A stretch of 64,000 nt of DNA. It comes from Deinococcus peraridilitoris DSM 19664. GTDB taxonomy: Bacteria > Deinococcota > Deinococci > Deinococcales > Deinococcaceae. A program made the position numbers and the translations under genes. Positions 46,038 to 54,465 of the stretch are shown in pieces; position 1 is the stretch's first letter; every line of letters starts with the position of its first letter. The notes beneath the pieces are model-generated. The model was given only the letters and a program-made list of their open reading frames with translations, made no database searches and was not told the origin of the DNA. The stretch lies in assembly GCF_000317835.1 (NCBI RefSeq), contig NC_019793.1:2980501-3044500 (forward strand), in the 5' to 3' direction.

Positions 46038-46052
46038 GCTGGCCGCGCACCT

Positions 46053-47606
46053 TCAGTTGTCCGGCAGGCTGGCGTTGCCGGGCATCAGGTAATCCCGGAT
46101 GCCCCAGGCGATGCCGGCGGCCACCCGGTCCAGGTAGTTGGACGACAGCAGGTTCTGACCGTCCACGGGATGGCTGGTGTAGCCGATTTCCACGAGTGCT
46201 GACGGAATTTTCGAATTGCGGAGCACTGCCAGCGAGGTGCTTTTGAGACCTTGCGAATACGCGCCCGAAAAGCGGATCACCTGTGCCTGCAAGCTGGCCG
46301 CGAGGCCGCCGCTGCCCGCCGCGTTGGGATACCACCACGTCTCGACGCCGTAGCCGCGCATCACGGCGTTTTTGTCCATTGCGTTGACGTGGATGCTCAC
46401 CAGTACGTTGTTGGGCGCCTGTCCCATTCCGCCGCGCATGGCGAGGTCGCTTGATTTGTTGCTCGACAACTGCGAGTCGCGGTCGCGGGTCATGGTGACC
46501 TGCGCGCCTGCCGCCTGCAGCAACGCCCGTACCCGCAGGGCGACATCGAGCGCCACCTGTTTTTCGATGACTGTCCCGATGGCGCCCGGATCCGTTCCGC
46601 CGTGCCCCGGATCGAGCACGATCCGTACCGGCAGCGTGAAGCGCGGCAGCGCCGCTTCCGTGAGCGGCAGCGGCGACGTATCGGCAATGGCCGGCGCAAT
46701 GTCAATGGCCAGCCGGTTGAGGGTTCCACCTTCGACAGGAGGCAGCAGCAGGGTCTTGAATCCTCCCCGTCCGTTCATGGTAAAGGTCGTGCGCAACACC
46801 ACGCCAATGCCCGAGGCCGTCGGCTCGAAACGCCACTCGGCCAGCTCGGGTGACACCTGCTGGGCCGCCTGCGCCGCCGCGGTTACTCCGGTCAGCTCGA
46901 CGCGCAGCCCCAGCGGTCCCGTCGTGATGCTGTAACGGGAACTGGCGGGCAACTCCAGCACCACGCGCGTACTGCCCGGGCTTTTGCCGATGCGCGGTGC
47001 GGCCAGGGGAATCAGGCCGCCGACGGGCGCGGTGGTCTCGGGCAGCGGCAGCGTGGGAACGCTCGTGGTGGCGACTTGGGATGCGCTGCTGGGCGGTACG
47101 GTCCGTACCGTGCCTTCCGGGGCATCCTGCGCTCCACCTTGCAGGGTGGCCGCGAAGTCAATGACCAGCCGCCGCGCCGTGACACCGTCGGCCGGCAGTT
47201 CGAAGCTGCGCCAGCCTCCGCTGAGCCCCAACGGATAGTGCGTGAAAATGGTCGCGATGGCGCCGCTGGCCGTGGCGGTGTATTGCCACGAGGACACCTC
47301 GCCGGAAATGTTGGTCGTGCCCTGCGCGCGGGCACTGACATTGGCAAAATCGATGCGCAGCCCGCCGAAGGTGGGGGTGAGCGAATAACGCGCGTCTTCG
47401 GGCAGATCCAGCACCACCCGGGTTGTGCCGCCCGCACTGCTGATTCGTGGCGTGGGCAGCATTCCCAACGAAGCGCTTTGAGCATTGACGGACGGCGCGA
47501 GGCTGGGCGCCGAAGAAGCGGGAGGCGTGGAGGGAACAAAAGGGGAGAGTGGTTGAGCGAGCGCGCCTGAGCAGAGCAGCAGACCCGCGAGAACCCGCGA
47601 CTTCAT
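46053..47606 (-). CDS. N-acetylmuramoyl-L-alanine amidase with AMIN domains
   Basis: 517 residues. Signal peptide (MKSRVLAGLLLCSGALAQ), two AMIN-like beta domains (about 60-160 and 205-320) that target the septum or envelope, then an Amidase_3 domain (about 330-505) with all zinc ligands: VLDPGHGGTDPG (His), VIEKQVALDV (Glu), VSIHVNAMD (His), and the catalytic LVEIGYTSHP (Glu). It cuts the amide between MurNAc and the stem peptide, as in daughter-cell separation. Two TCTCA-TGAGA palindromes lie upstream, towards the NUDIX gene. Confidence 0.93.
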   Translation of the reverse strand: MKSRVLAGLLLCSGALAQPLSPFVPSTPPASSAPSLAPSVNAQSASLGMLPTPRISSAGGTTRVVLDLPEDARYSLTPTFGGLRIDFANVSARAQGTTNISGEVSSWQYTATASGAIATIFTHYPLGLSGGWRSFELPADGVTARRLVIDFAATLQGGAQDAPEGTVRTVPPSSASQVATTSVPTLPLPETTAPVGGLIPLAAPRIGKSPGSTRVVLELPASSRYSITTGPLGLRVELTGVTAAAQAAQQVSPELAEWRFEPTASGIGVVLRTTFTMNGRGGFKTLLLPPVEGGTLNRLAIDIAPAIADTSPLPLTEAALPRFTLPVRIVLDPGHGGTDPGAIGTVIEKQVALDVALRVRALLQAAGAQVTMTRDRDSQLSSNKSSDLAMRGGMGQAPNNVLVSIHVNAMDKNAVMRGYGVETWWYPNAAGSGGLAASLQAQVIRFSGAYSQGLKSTSLAVLRNSKIPSALVEIGYTSHPVDGQNLLSSNYLDRVAAGIAWGIRDYLMPGNASLPDN

Positions 47607-47625
47607 ATGCGCCCCACTTTACCCA

Positions 47626-47638
47626 TTCTCAATGAGAA
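47626..47638. promoter_or_regulatory. Palindrome TTCTCA-A-TGAGAA
   Basis: A 13-bp perfect palindrome with one central base, in the 122-base gap between the divergent amidase and NUDIX genes. The shorter relative TCTCATGAGA is at 47672-47681. Together they may be operators; the sequence recalls Fur/DtxR-type boxes. Confidence 0.5.
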
Positions 47639-47671
47639 CTGCGCGGAAATACGCTGTTTTGGTGCATTTCA

Positions 47672-47681
47672 TCTCATGAGA
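47672..47681. promoter_or_regulatory. Palindrome TCTCATGAGA
   Basis: A 10-bp perfect palindrome, second copy of the TCTCA/TGAGA motif, placed before the NUDIX gene. Confidence 0.45.
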
Positions 47682-47728
47682 GAAAGATCTAAGTATCCTC
47701 ATCTACGATCAGAATTACCCTGAGGGGC

Positions 47729-48322
47729 ATGGCCGACACCACACATCACGCTTCACTTGAGGCTTTGACCCCGGACGCCGAACAACCCTGGCAGGTACAG
47801 ACCAGCCGTGAGTTACCGTTTGAGCCGCTCTTGCACCTCGACACGGTGCGGCTGCATGGCGGCGGGCATACCAGCTACCTTTACCGTCCACGCGGCGAGA
47901 AGGCTTCGCTGGTGGTGCCTATCACGCCACAAGGCGAAATCGTGCTCTTGCAGCAGTACCGCTACCCGTTACGCACCACCCTCACCGAGGTCGTCGCGGG
48001 AGGTGTAGAAGTTGGTGAAACGCCCCTTGAAGCCGCGCATCGGGAATTACGCGAAGAGGTCGGAGGTGTGTCGGAAGAGTGGCTTGCCCTGCCGTGTTTC
48101 TGTCCGCAACCCAGCTTTACCGGGCAGATTTTTTATCCGTTCATTGCCCTGAACGTGCGGCTGCTCGACAGCGCACCCGAAGAAAGCGAGCTGCTGAGCG
48201 TGCAAACTGTGCCGCTTGCCGAGGCGTATCGCCGTCTGGACGCCGGGGCCATTCCCAACGCGCCCAGCGCGCTGACCCTGTTTCACGCCCGGGGTGAACT
48301 GCAACGCCGGGGGCTGCTCTGA
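47729..48322 (+). CDS. NUDIX hydrolase, ADP-ribose pyrophosphatase-like
   Basis: 197 residues. The complete NUDIX box spans residues 91-113 ([12 protein letters not shown] ... [10 protein letters not shown]), with the ADP-ribose-type surroundings: [20 protein letters not shown] before it and [16 protein letters not shown] after it. It probably splits ADP-ribose or related sugar nucleotides. The next frame, an IMPACT/YigZ pseudogene, overlaps its end. Its promoter is in the palindrome-containing gap. Confidence 0.9.
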   Translation: MADTTHHASLEALTPDAEQPWQVQTSRELPFEPLLHLDTVRLHGGGHTSYLYRPRGEKASLVVPITPQGEIVLLQQYRYPLRTTLTEVVAGGVEVGETPLEAAHRELREEVGGVSEEWLALPCFCPQPSFTGQIFYPFIALNVRLLDSAPEESELLSVQTVPLAEAYRRLDAGAIPNAPSALTLFHARGELQRRGLL

Positions 48323-48634
48323 GTCGCCGGGCCTTCACAACCCTGGCTGCGCCCGTCGAACGTGCCGAGCTGGTGCAGAACAGTGAATTTCTGACTTTCG
48401 CCCGCCGGGCCGACACGCCCGAGGAGGCACTGGCCCTGCTCGCACGTCAGCACCCTGTACCGGGTTCTGGAAAGCTTCGACGTGCGGCGGGGCGCCGAGA
48501 TGTACGAGGCGTCCGGTCTGCGCCTCGAAGTTTCGCTGCTGCTGGACGCGCTGCCTTCTTTCGAGATGACCTTGCGTGACGCTACCCACGGCCAGGCCCA
48601 GGTGACGCGCGGTGAAGACCCATCCGTGGGTTGA
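48319..48634 (+). pseudogene. IMPACT/YigZ family protein, internally deleted
   Basis: The start matches the N-terminus of this family ([36 protein letters not shown]). From 48455 a different frame holds the C-terminal domain ([34 protein letters not shown]) to the stop at 48632-48634. The roughly 100-residue core between them, with the conserved A-x-HNC-x-AYR and DDGEP-GTAG regions, is gone, and the joined frames differ by one base. It is a decayed gene that would have followed the NUDIX gene in an operon. The exact start is unclear. Confidence 0.7.
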
Positions 48635-48637
48635 GGG

Positions 48638-49426
48638 TCAACCTTCAGGCAGTGCCCGTGGAGCTGGCTGTGACAGGCCGTACACGCGGCGGGCGTTGTC
48701 ATCGGTAATGGCTTCCAGCTGCGCTTCGGACAGGCCGAGAAGTTCGGCCAGAAACTGCAGGGTGTAACGGACGTAGCCGGGCCGGTTCGGCCTGCCTCGC
48801 TTGGGCACGGGAGCCAAAAAAGGCGCGTCGGTTTCGATCAGCAGACGTTCGCGGGGCACGAAGCGCGCGGCTTCCTGCAGGTCGCGGGCATTTTTGTAGG
48901 TGAGGTTTCCGGCAAAGCTGACGTAGAAGCCCAGATCGAGCCCGGCGCGCAGCAGCATGGCGTGTCCGTTGAAGCAATGGAGGATACCCCTGGGCCAGCC
49001 GGCATGCGTGAGCGTTTCGGCGACTTCCCGGCTGGCGGTGTCCTGACCTTGTTTGTCGCGCACGTGGATCACGATGGGCAAGTCCCGCTCCCGTGCCAGC
49101 TTCAGCTGCCACTCGAACGCGCCGCGCTGCTGCTCCGGGGAAGCGGCGTCCCAGTAGTAATCGAGCCCGCTTTCCCCGATGGCGACCACCCGCGGATGCC
49201 TGCTCAGTGCTTCGATTTCGGCGCGCACCTCGGCCGAGTCACGCGACGCCTCGGTGGGATGCAGGCCGGTTGTTGCCCAGACCTGATGGAAACGCTCGGC
49301 CAGCTTCACGGCGCTGTGGGCGTGCTCGGGATCCGCGCCGATGCAGACCACGCCGCTCAGCCCGAATTCCCCCAGGGCAGCTTCCGGATCGTCGAGGTAG
49401 TCGAGGTGGCAATGCGAATCGAACAT
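48638..49426 (-). CDS. tatD: TatD family metal-dependent hydrolase (DNase)
   Basis: 262 residues with the amidohydrolase-like TIM barrel metal ligands of Tat[11 protein letters not shown] (residues 1-10), [31 protein letters not shown] and ETDAPFLAP. Family members have 3'-5' exonuclease activity and act in DNA repair and oxidative stress; role in this organism is inferred. It stops 4 bases from the convergent YigZ pseudogene. Confidence 0.92.
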   Translation of the reverse strand: MFDSHCHLDYLDDPEAALGEFGLSGVVCIGADPEHAHSAVKLAERFHQVWATTGLHPTEASRDSAEVRAEIEALSRHPRVVAIGESGLDYYWDAASPEQQRGAFEWQLKLARERDLPIVIHVRDKQGQDTASREVAETLTHAGWPRGILHCFNGHAMLLRAGLDLGFYVSFAGNLTYKNARDLQEAARFVPRERLLIETDAPFLAPVPKRGRPNRPGYVRYTLQFLAELLGLSEAQLEAITDDNARRVYGLSQPAPRALPEG

Positions 49427-49523
49427 GAACGTCAGACTAGCGTCGCCAAGGTTACCTGAACGCTGCGCGGCGTTCCTGACGAAGCGCGTCAGTCCTGATT
49501 CACCGTTTTCATTGCCTCGCCGC

Positions 49524-49529
49524 TATCAT
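49524..49529 (+). promoter_or_regulatory. -10 box of the Lpt-like operon
   Basis: TATCAT ends 6 bases before the GTG at 49536. It supports this internal start instead of the upstream ATG at 49425, and a leaderless mRNA. Confidence 0.6.
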
Positions 49530-49535
49530 CGGGGC

Positions 49536-50111
49536 GTGCTGAAATACAGTTGGCTTGCACTCGGCGTCCTCCTCGCTTTCGGGGTCATCGTGGCCCTGTT
49601 GCCCGAGGGAGAACAGGCGAGGAGCCAGCCTGGTGTCACCCTTTCCGGGGTGAACTTGCGGCTCTACCCACAGCAGGACCAGGAAGCCGAGTGGCGTTTT
49701 CGCGCTCAGGATATTTCCTTTGATCCCCTCAGTGGTGAGACCGAAATCGTGAAACCCACCAAGGGTGAGCGTCTGCTGCGTGGCAAACTCGACATGACCA
49801 TCAGCACCGAGCGTCTGGTAATCGACAGCAGCGATAATTTGCAGACGCTCAAGGCCCAACTGTACATTCCATCCCAGTGCACCACGCTGGACTTGGAGGG
49901 AACAGCGGAGACTCCGGTGCGCATCGACCAGACGAGGGGCTACACCGCACCCACCGGCAAGATGAGTTCGCCGGGCGTCGTCTCCGAGATTGCCAACCTG
50001 GTGTCCTCGTTTCAGCTGGACGCGCAGGGAGACGTCAAGAAGATGGAAGTTGATCCTGACGCCTCAGGAGAGTGCGTTGACGGAAAACTGGTGAACGCCA
50101 GAGGAGACTGA
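49536..50111 (+). CDS. LptC-like periplasmic anchored protein
   Basis: 191 residues. An N-terminal membrane anchor (WLALGVLLAFGVIVALL) is followed by a beta-rich domain (GVTLSGVNLRLYPQQDQEAEWRFRA, TEIVKPTKGERLL) of the LptC type. In LPS-bearing bacteria LptC lines the bridge moving lipids to the outer membrane. It is the first of three Lpt-like genes spaced by 2 bases and a 4-base overlap. Deinococcus-like cells lack typical LPS, so the lipid carried must differ. The frame is open to 49425 but GTG 49536 has the promoter. Confidence 0.75.
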   Translation: MLKYSWLALGVLLAFGVIVALLPEGEQARSQPGVTLSGVNLRLYPQQDQEAEWRFRAQDISFDPLSGETEIVKPTKGERLLRGKLDMTISTERLVIDSSDNLQTLKAQLYIPSQCTTLDLEGTAETPVRIDQTRGYTAPTGKMSSPGVVSEIANLVSSFQLDAQGDVKKMEVDPDASGECVDGKLVNARGD

Positions 50112-50113
50112 AC

Positions 50114-50998
50114 ATGAAACGAATCATTCTGATCGGTGCCGCGCTGGCCAGTGCCGCATTTGCGCAGCAGGCCAAGGACCGCGTCGTGCGCTTTAGTCCG
50201 GACATCAAGTTTTCTGGCAATCTGCGAACCGGACCCTACAACTTCACGGGATCGTCCAGCGTTCCCGTGACCGCCACGATCAGCACCATGAAAATCAGCA
50301 GCCTGCGGGCGGTGCTCGCGGCGCCCAACGGTACGCCCATCACTTCGGCCGAAGGCAAGCGCAGCGCCGACTTCATGGACAGTGTGACGGTCGTGCGCGG
50401 TCGCCTGAACGCCAAGGGTTCGGCGCTCAATTACGCAGAAGCCACCGGTGTCGGCGTGCTCAAGGGAAGCGCCTCGGCCGTGTTCGCTCCCGAGAAACAG
50501 GGCGACGATCCGGTGAACATCACCGCCGGGGAAATGAGCTTTGACGTCGACACCGACATCAGCACGTCGAAAGGCAGCGTCAAGATGGTGAGCGGCACCC
50601 AGACCGGCACCAGCAGCACGATGGTCTTCGACGAGAAAAAGGAACTTGGTTTCCTGACCGGCGACGTACAGATGAACCGCGCTGCGAGCGGCAAGCAGAA
50701 AGCCCTGAACGTCACGGGCACCGAAGCACGTCTGCTGACCAAAAACAAGCTGATGTACGTGAAGGGCAAGGTCCGTCTGGTTTCGGGCGACATCACCACC
50801 ACCGGCGACAACATGTTCTACGACGATCAGAAGAACCTCGCGGTGATCGTGGGGAACGCCGTGAGCGTCAACGCCAAGGACGGTACGCGTGTCACCGGTA
50901 ACGTACTGGAGCAACGCACCGACCTCGGGCGGGTGCGGCAACTGACGGGCGGGTACCAGATTCCGGTCGATCAGTTTAAACTTTCCAACGAGAAGTGA
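50114..50998 (+). CDS. LptA/OstA-like periplasmic protein
   Basis: 294 residues with a signal peptide (IILIGAALASAAFA). The rest is a series of beta repeats like the OstA/LptA jellyroll: AGEMSFDVDTDIS, ATSSTMVFDEKKELGFLTGDVQM, LNVTGTEARLLTKNKLMYVKG, DNMFYDDQKNLAVIVGNAV. LptA polymerises into a lipid-carrying bridge. It follows the LptC-like gene by two bases and overlaps the third gene. Good ribosome binding region (AGAGGAGACTG). Confidence 0.8.
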   Translation: MKRIILIGAALASAAFAQQAKDRVVRFSPDIKFSGNLRTGPYNFTGSSSVPVTATISTMKISSLRAVLAAPNGTPITSAEGKRSADFMDSVTVVRGRLNAKGSALNYAEATGVGVLKGSASAVFAPEKQGDDPVNITAGEMSFDVDTDISTSKGSVKMVSGTQTGTSSTMVFDEKKELGFLTGDVQMNRAASGKQKALNVTGTEARLLTKNKLMYVKGKVRLVSGDITTTGDNMFYDDQKNLAVIVGNAVSVNAKDGTRVTGNVLEQRTDLGRVRQLTGGYQIPVDQFKLSNEK

Positions 50999-52002
50999 AA
51001 TTCTTTCCCACCACATTCAGCGTGAGCGGGCTGGCCGCCTTCCGGGCAGGAGGGTCGGCCCGTCCCCTCACGCTGCTGTTGCTGTGCGGGCTGGCTTTCG
51101 CGCAGGAAGGTGCTCCGGCTCCGGCTTCTGCTCCGGCGCCTCAGGGCACGCCCGCGCAACCCTCAGGGCAGCCCCCGGCCCAACCGGCAGCGCCCGAGGG
51201 AGAGTTGCCCCAGGCCACCATCACCCTGGAGCGAACCACCAGGTCAAACGAGAAACGCACGATTGAAATCGTGCGTCAGGGAACTGACGAGACTGGCATC
51301 TCGGCCACCTGCAGTCCACAGGACGACGAACCCGACGACGCTCCGACCATCGTGGTCTATTCCGAGTCCACGTCTCGGGGCGTGCGGGTCACCGTCGACA
51401 AGAACGTCATTCGCGCGCCGCTGGCGATCATCACCAAGCAGCAGGGAGGCGACGGGCACATCGAGATGACCGCGGGTACCGCCCGCTACCTCGAGGAGGC
51501 GCCGGAAGGCAAGACCGACCGTTTGAGCCGCTGCGAAGTCGAAGCCCGGCCTGAAGTAAAGAGCGACACGGTGAACGTTACCCAGGGCAAGACCTCGCTG
51601 AAGGGCAGCAAGCTGGTCTACGATGAAAACGACGGAGTGGCGCGCATTTCCGGGCCCATCACCTTCGCCCGCGAGAAGCTGACCGGCAAAAGCCAGCGCA
51701 TCGATGTCGACGTGGAACGCGAAGTGACCACCCTGGTGGGCGCCGTCGAGTTCCGGGATGGTGACCGTACCAGCAAAGCCGAGCGGGTTGACTACGACGA
51801 CACGCGCAACGTGGCGATCCTGCGTGGCACGCCGGAAAACCTGGCCGAAACCAGCACGTCCAAAGACACCTTGCGTGCCGAAACGATTCGCTACAACCTC
51901 GATACCGGTGAAGCGGTCGTGCTGCGCGGCGAGAAACCGATCAGCGGCAAATTCGAGGACGAGGAGAGCGAAGCTCCTGCACCTGCACAGGACACCCCTT
52001 AG
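50995..52002 (+). CDS. Second LptA/OstA-like periplasmic protein
   Basis: 335 residues. Signal peptide ([13 protein letters not shown]), a proline/alanine-rich linker (~38-65), then OstA-like beta repeats ([78 protein letters not shown]) and an acidic proline-rich end. GTG start overlaps the previous stop (GTGA). Tandem LptA paralogues with different linkers suggest a two-component or extended bridge. Confidence 0.8.
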   Translation: MKFFPTTFSVSGLAAFRAGGSARPLTLLLLCGLAFAQEGAPAPASAPAPQGTPAQPSGQPPAQPAAPEGELPQATITLERTTRSNEKRTIEIVRQGTDETGISATCSPQDDEPDDAPTIVVYSESTSRGVRVTVDKNVIRAPLAIITKQQGGDGHIEMTAGTARYLEEAPEGKTDRLSRCEVEARPEVKSDTVNVTQGKTSLKGSKLVYDENDGVARISGPITFAREKLTGKSQRIDVDVEREVTTLVGAVEFRDGDRTSKAERVDYDDTRNVAILRGTPENLAETSTSKDTLRAETIRYNLDTGEAVVLRGEKPISGKFEDEESEAPAPAQDTP

Positions 52003-52112
52003 CGTTTTGGAACACGCCGCCCCGGCGTTTCTGGAGGCTGGCTTCACGCCGCCTCAAGACGCCCTCGGCGTTCTCCAAGCCGCCTTCCATGAGCAGCGCT
52101 CACCATGAAGGC

Positions 52113-52472
52113 ATGAGCAAACCCATTACGCCCCGCACGCACGGCATGATCGACTACGGCTCGGTCGCCCTGATGCTCGCCGCGCCCAGCGTTCTGGGCC
52201 TGACGGGCGCCGCCCGTACCCTTTCGTACGCGTTTGGCGGAAGTTACCTGTTGCTGAGCGCCTTCACCGACGACCCCCTGGGCCTCAAGCGGGCGCTGCC
52301 GTTCAGGACGCACGGCAAGCTGGAACTCGCCAGTGCTCCCGCGCTGCTCGCCCTTCCCTGGCTGACGGGCGCCTTGAAAGACCCGAAAGCCCGGATGTAC
52401 TTTCTGGGCCTGCTGGGCACGGTCGCCACGGTGTACAGCCTGACTGACTGGGAGGCCGACCCGGACCTCTGA
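52113..52472 (+). CDS. Small membrane protein, unknown function
   Basis: 119 residues with about four hydrophobic segments (SVALMLAAPSVLGLTGAA; AFGGSYLLLSAFTD; SAPALLALPWLTGAL; ARMYFLGLLGTVATVYSL). The beginning (ITPRTHGMIDYGS) and the TH-K-E pattern in the middle recall the SPW-repeat-like or DUF4281-like membrane family, which has no known function. The ATG at 52113 is chosen over 52089 since the latter adds a short polar stretch. It lies convergent to the aminotransferase gene. Confidence 0.65.
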   Translation: MSKPITPRTHGMIDYGSVALMLAAPSVLGLTGAARTLSYAFGGSYLLLSAFTDDPLGLKRALPFRTHGKLELASAPALLALPWLTGALKDPKARMYFLGLLGTVATVYSLTDWEADPDL

Positions 52473-52568
52473 GTACAGGCAGGTGATGGGTGCTCCCGGC
52501 GCGCTTGCGCCACGTCGGGTGAGGCAGCCAACCACACGGCCGGGCCGTGCCCGGCCCCTTTTCATCGT

Positions 52569-53732
52569 TCAGCGGGCCGACACGCTCAGCAGTGCGCCCA
52601 TGCGCCCCAGGGCTTTCTCGATGTTTTCGAAACTGGTGGCGTAGCTGAGCCGGACGCGGCCCGGAGCACGAAAGTCAGTTCCGGGCACCACCGCCACGCG
52701 CGCGTCGTCCAGAATGATGCGCGCGGCTTCCAGCTCACTGGCGTGAATGCGGGAAGTGTCTGCCATCACGTAAAACGCACCCTGCGGCAGGGGAGTGGGG
52801 AGGCCTAGGTCGTTCAGACCGCTCACAATGCGGTCGCGGCGACGACGAAACTGCTCACGGGCACTGGCGATGAACGCCGAGCTGTCCTGAATGGCCGCGA
52901 CCGCCGCCCACTGCGCGACCGAGTTGGCATTGCTGGTGCTCTGACCCTGAATGGCGTTCATGGCCCGGATCAACGCCTGTGGCCCGGCGGCGTAACCGAT
53001 ACGCCAGCCGGTCATCGCGTACGCCTTGCTCGCCCCGTTGATGGTCAGCGTGTGCTCGGGCGCGAAACGCGCGATCGACAGGTGCTCGGCGTCGTAGATG
53101 ATGTGCTCGTACATCTCGTCGGTGATGATCAGGAGGCCGTGCTTTACGGCCAACTCGGCCACCGCGCGCAGGGTCGCTTCACCGTACACTGCGCCCGTCG
53201 GGTTGGCGGGTGAGTTCAGCACGATGGCGCGCGTGCGGGGCGTGATGGCCCTCGCCACGGCGGCCGGGTCGAGGTCGTAGCCGTTTTCGGGTTGAGTATC
53301 GACCGCCACGGGCACGCCGCCCGCGAACGCGACCATTTCCGGATAGCTGACCCAGTAAGGCGCCGGAATGATCACTTCGTCGCCAGGATCGAGCAGCGCG
53401 AAAAACGCGTTGAAGAGTGCCTGTTTGCCCCCTGTCGAAACCGTGACCTGCTCGGGTGAGTAGGTGAGTCCGTTCTCGCGCTCGAATTTGGCGCAGATCG
53501 TTTCGCGCAGTTCCGGAATGCCCTGCACCGGGGTGTATCTGGTTTTCCCCGCGCGAATCGCGGCGTAGGCCGCTTCCTTGACGTGCTCGGGCGTATCGAA
53601 ATCGGGTTCCCCGGCGGCCATGCTGACCACGTCGACACCTGCGCGCTGCAGCTCCAGGGCGCGCCCCGTCACGGCAATGGTTGAGGAAGGCTTCAGGCTG
53701 CGCACCTTGTCGGACAGTTTGAATTCGAACAT
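52569..53732 (-). CDS. PLP-dependent aminotransferase (aspartate aminotransferase-like)
   Basis: 387 residues of fold type I, class I/II. The Schiff-base lysine is in GASKAYAMTGWRIGY (K236), with NSPANPTG (about 173-180) and ITDEMYEHIIY for phosphate and ring contacts. Thermus/Deinococcus Asp aminotransferases (class Ib) have this length and order. The preferred amino donor is inferred. The ATG has GGAGG six bases before it. Confidence 0.88.
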   Translation of the reverse strand: MFEFKLSDKVRSLKPSSTIAVTGRALELQRAGVDVVSMAAGEPDFDTPEHVKEAAYAAIRAGKTRYTPVQGIPELRETICAKFERENGLTYSPEQVTVSTGGKQALFNAFFALLDPGDEVIIPAPYWVSYPEMVAFAGGVPVAVDTQPENGYDLDPAAVARAITPRTRAIVLNSPANPTGAVYGEATLRAVAELAVKHGLLIITDEMYEHIIYDAEHLSIARFAPEHTLTINGASKAYAMTGWRIGYAAGPQALIRAMNAIQGQSTSNANSVAQWAAVAAIQDSSAFIASAREQFRRRRDRIVSGLNDLGLPTPLPQGAFYVMADTSRIHASELEAARIILDDARVAVVPGTDFRAPGRVRLSYATSFENIEKALGRMGALLSVSAR

Positions 53733-53920
53733 TTCAGCCTCCGGAAACGAGAACCGCAGCCGACATGACACGGCTCGCGGCCTGGCGTTCGCTCAGTGTA
53801 CCGAGGTGTTGCAGGCTGTGGTTCGCAGTGCGCTGCACCTGTTTAGGCTGGCTGCCTCTGGAAGGCTGAACAGAGCTCGGTGGGGCAGGGCTTGAATTGG
53901 GCATAAGGATGACCAAAGCC

Positions 53921-53950
53921 GAAGGCGGACCCTATTCCGGGTCCGCCTTC
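53921..53950 (-). terminator. Hairpin between ndk and the aminotransferase gene
   Basis: Perfect 12-bp stem GAAGGCGGACCC / GGGTCCGCCTTC with a 6-base loop. It follows ndk in its direction. The T run after it is weak, so termination strength is uncertain. Confidence 0.6.
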
Positions 53951-53969
53951 TTGCCCCTGAGATCAGGCT

Positions 53970-54386
53970 TTACCGAAGCAATTCAGCGTCGCCGAAAAAG
54001 AGGCCCAGCTCGCGCGCGGCGTCTTCCTCGTTGGCGCTGCCGTGAATGACGTTCTCGCCAATGGTGGTGGCGTGATCGGCGCGAATCGTGCCAGGTGCGG
54101 CGTCCTTGGGATTGGTGGCGCCCATCATGGCGCGCAGGCCGGTGATGACGTTCTCGCCCTCAAGGGCGATGGCGACCACCGGACCCGAGGTGATGAAGTC
54201 CACCAGCTCTCCGAAAAAGGGGCGCTCACGGTGCTCGGCGTAATGCTGCTCGGCCAGTTCGCGGGGAATGACCAGCTGCTTGAGACCGATGACACGGTAG
54301 CCCTTGTCGATGAAGCGCTGCAGAATGCGGGCGGTCAGCTGACGACGGACACCGTCCGGCTTGATCATGGCGTAGGTGCGTTGCAT
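53970..54386 (-). CDS. ndk: Nucleoside diphosphate kinase
   Basis: 138 residues. Balances nucleoside triphosphates by ping-pong phosphate transfer through histidine 115 ([13 protein letters not shown]), with the amino-terminal MIKPDGV and [14 protein letters not shown] signatures. Conserved length. The open frame runs 30 codons upstream into the divergent permease promoter region, but the ATG at 54386 begins the conserved domain. A TATTGT box at 54396-54401 sits 9 bases from it. Confidence 0.95.
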   Translation of the reverse strand: MQRTYAMIKPDGVRRQLTARILQRFIDKGYRVIGLKQLVIPRELAEQHYAEHRERPFFGELVDFITSGPVVAIALEGENVITGLRAMMGATNPKDAAPGTIRADHATTIGENVIHGSANEEDAARELGLFFGDAELLR

Positions 54387-54395
54387 ATCGCGCCC

Positions 54396-54401
54396 ACAAT
54401 A
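54396..54401 (-). promoter_or_regulatory. -10 box of ndk
   Basis: TATTGT on the minus strand ends 9 bases before the ATG. The mRNA would be leaderless or have a very short leader. Confidence 0.45.
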
Positions 54402-54453
54402 CACGACTTGCCCGCTCGGGCGCGCCTGCCCACTGTGATGTTTGTAACCTGAG

Positions 54454-54459
54454 TACAAT
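54454..54459 (+). promoter_or_regulatory. -10 box of the permease operon
   Basis: TACAAT ends 6 bases before the GTG at 54466. Divergent from ndk, so the two promoters share about 80 bases. Confidence 0.6.
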
Positions 54460-54465
54460 ACCAGG

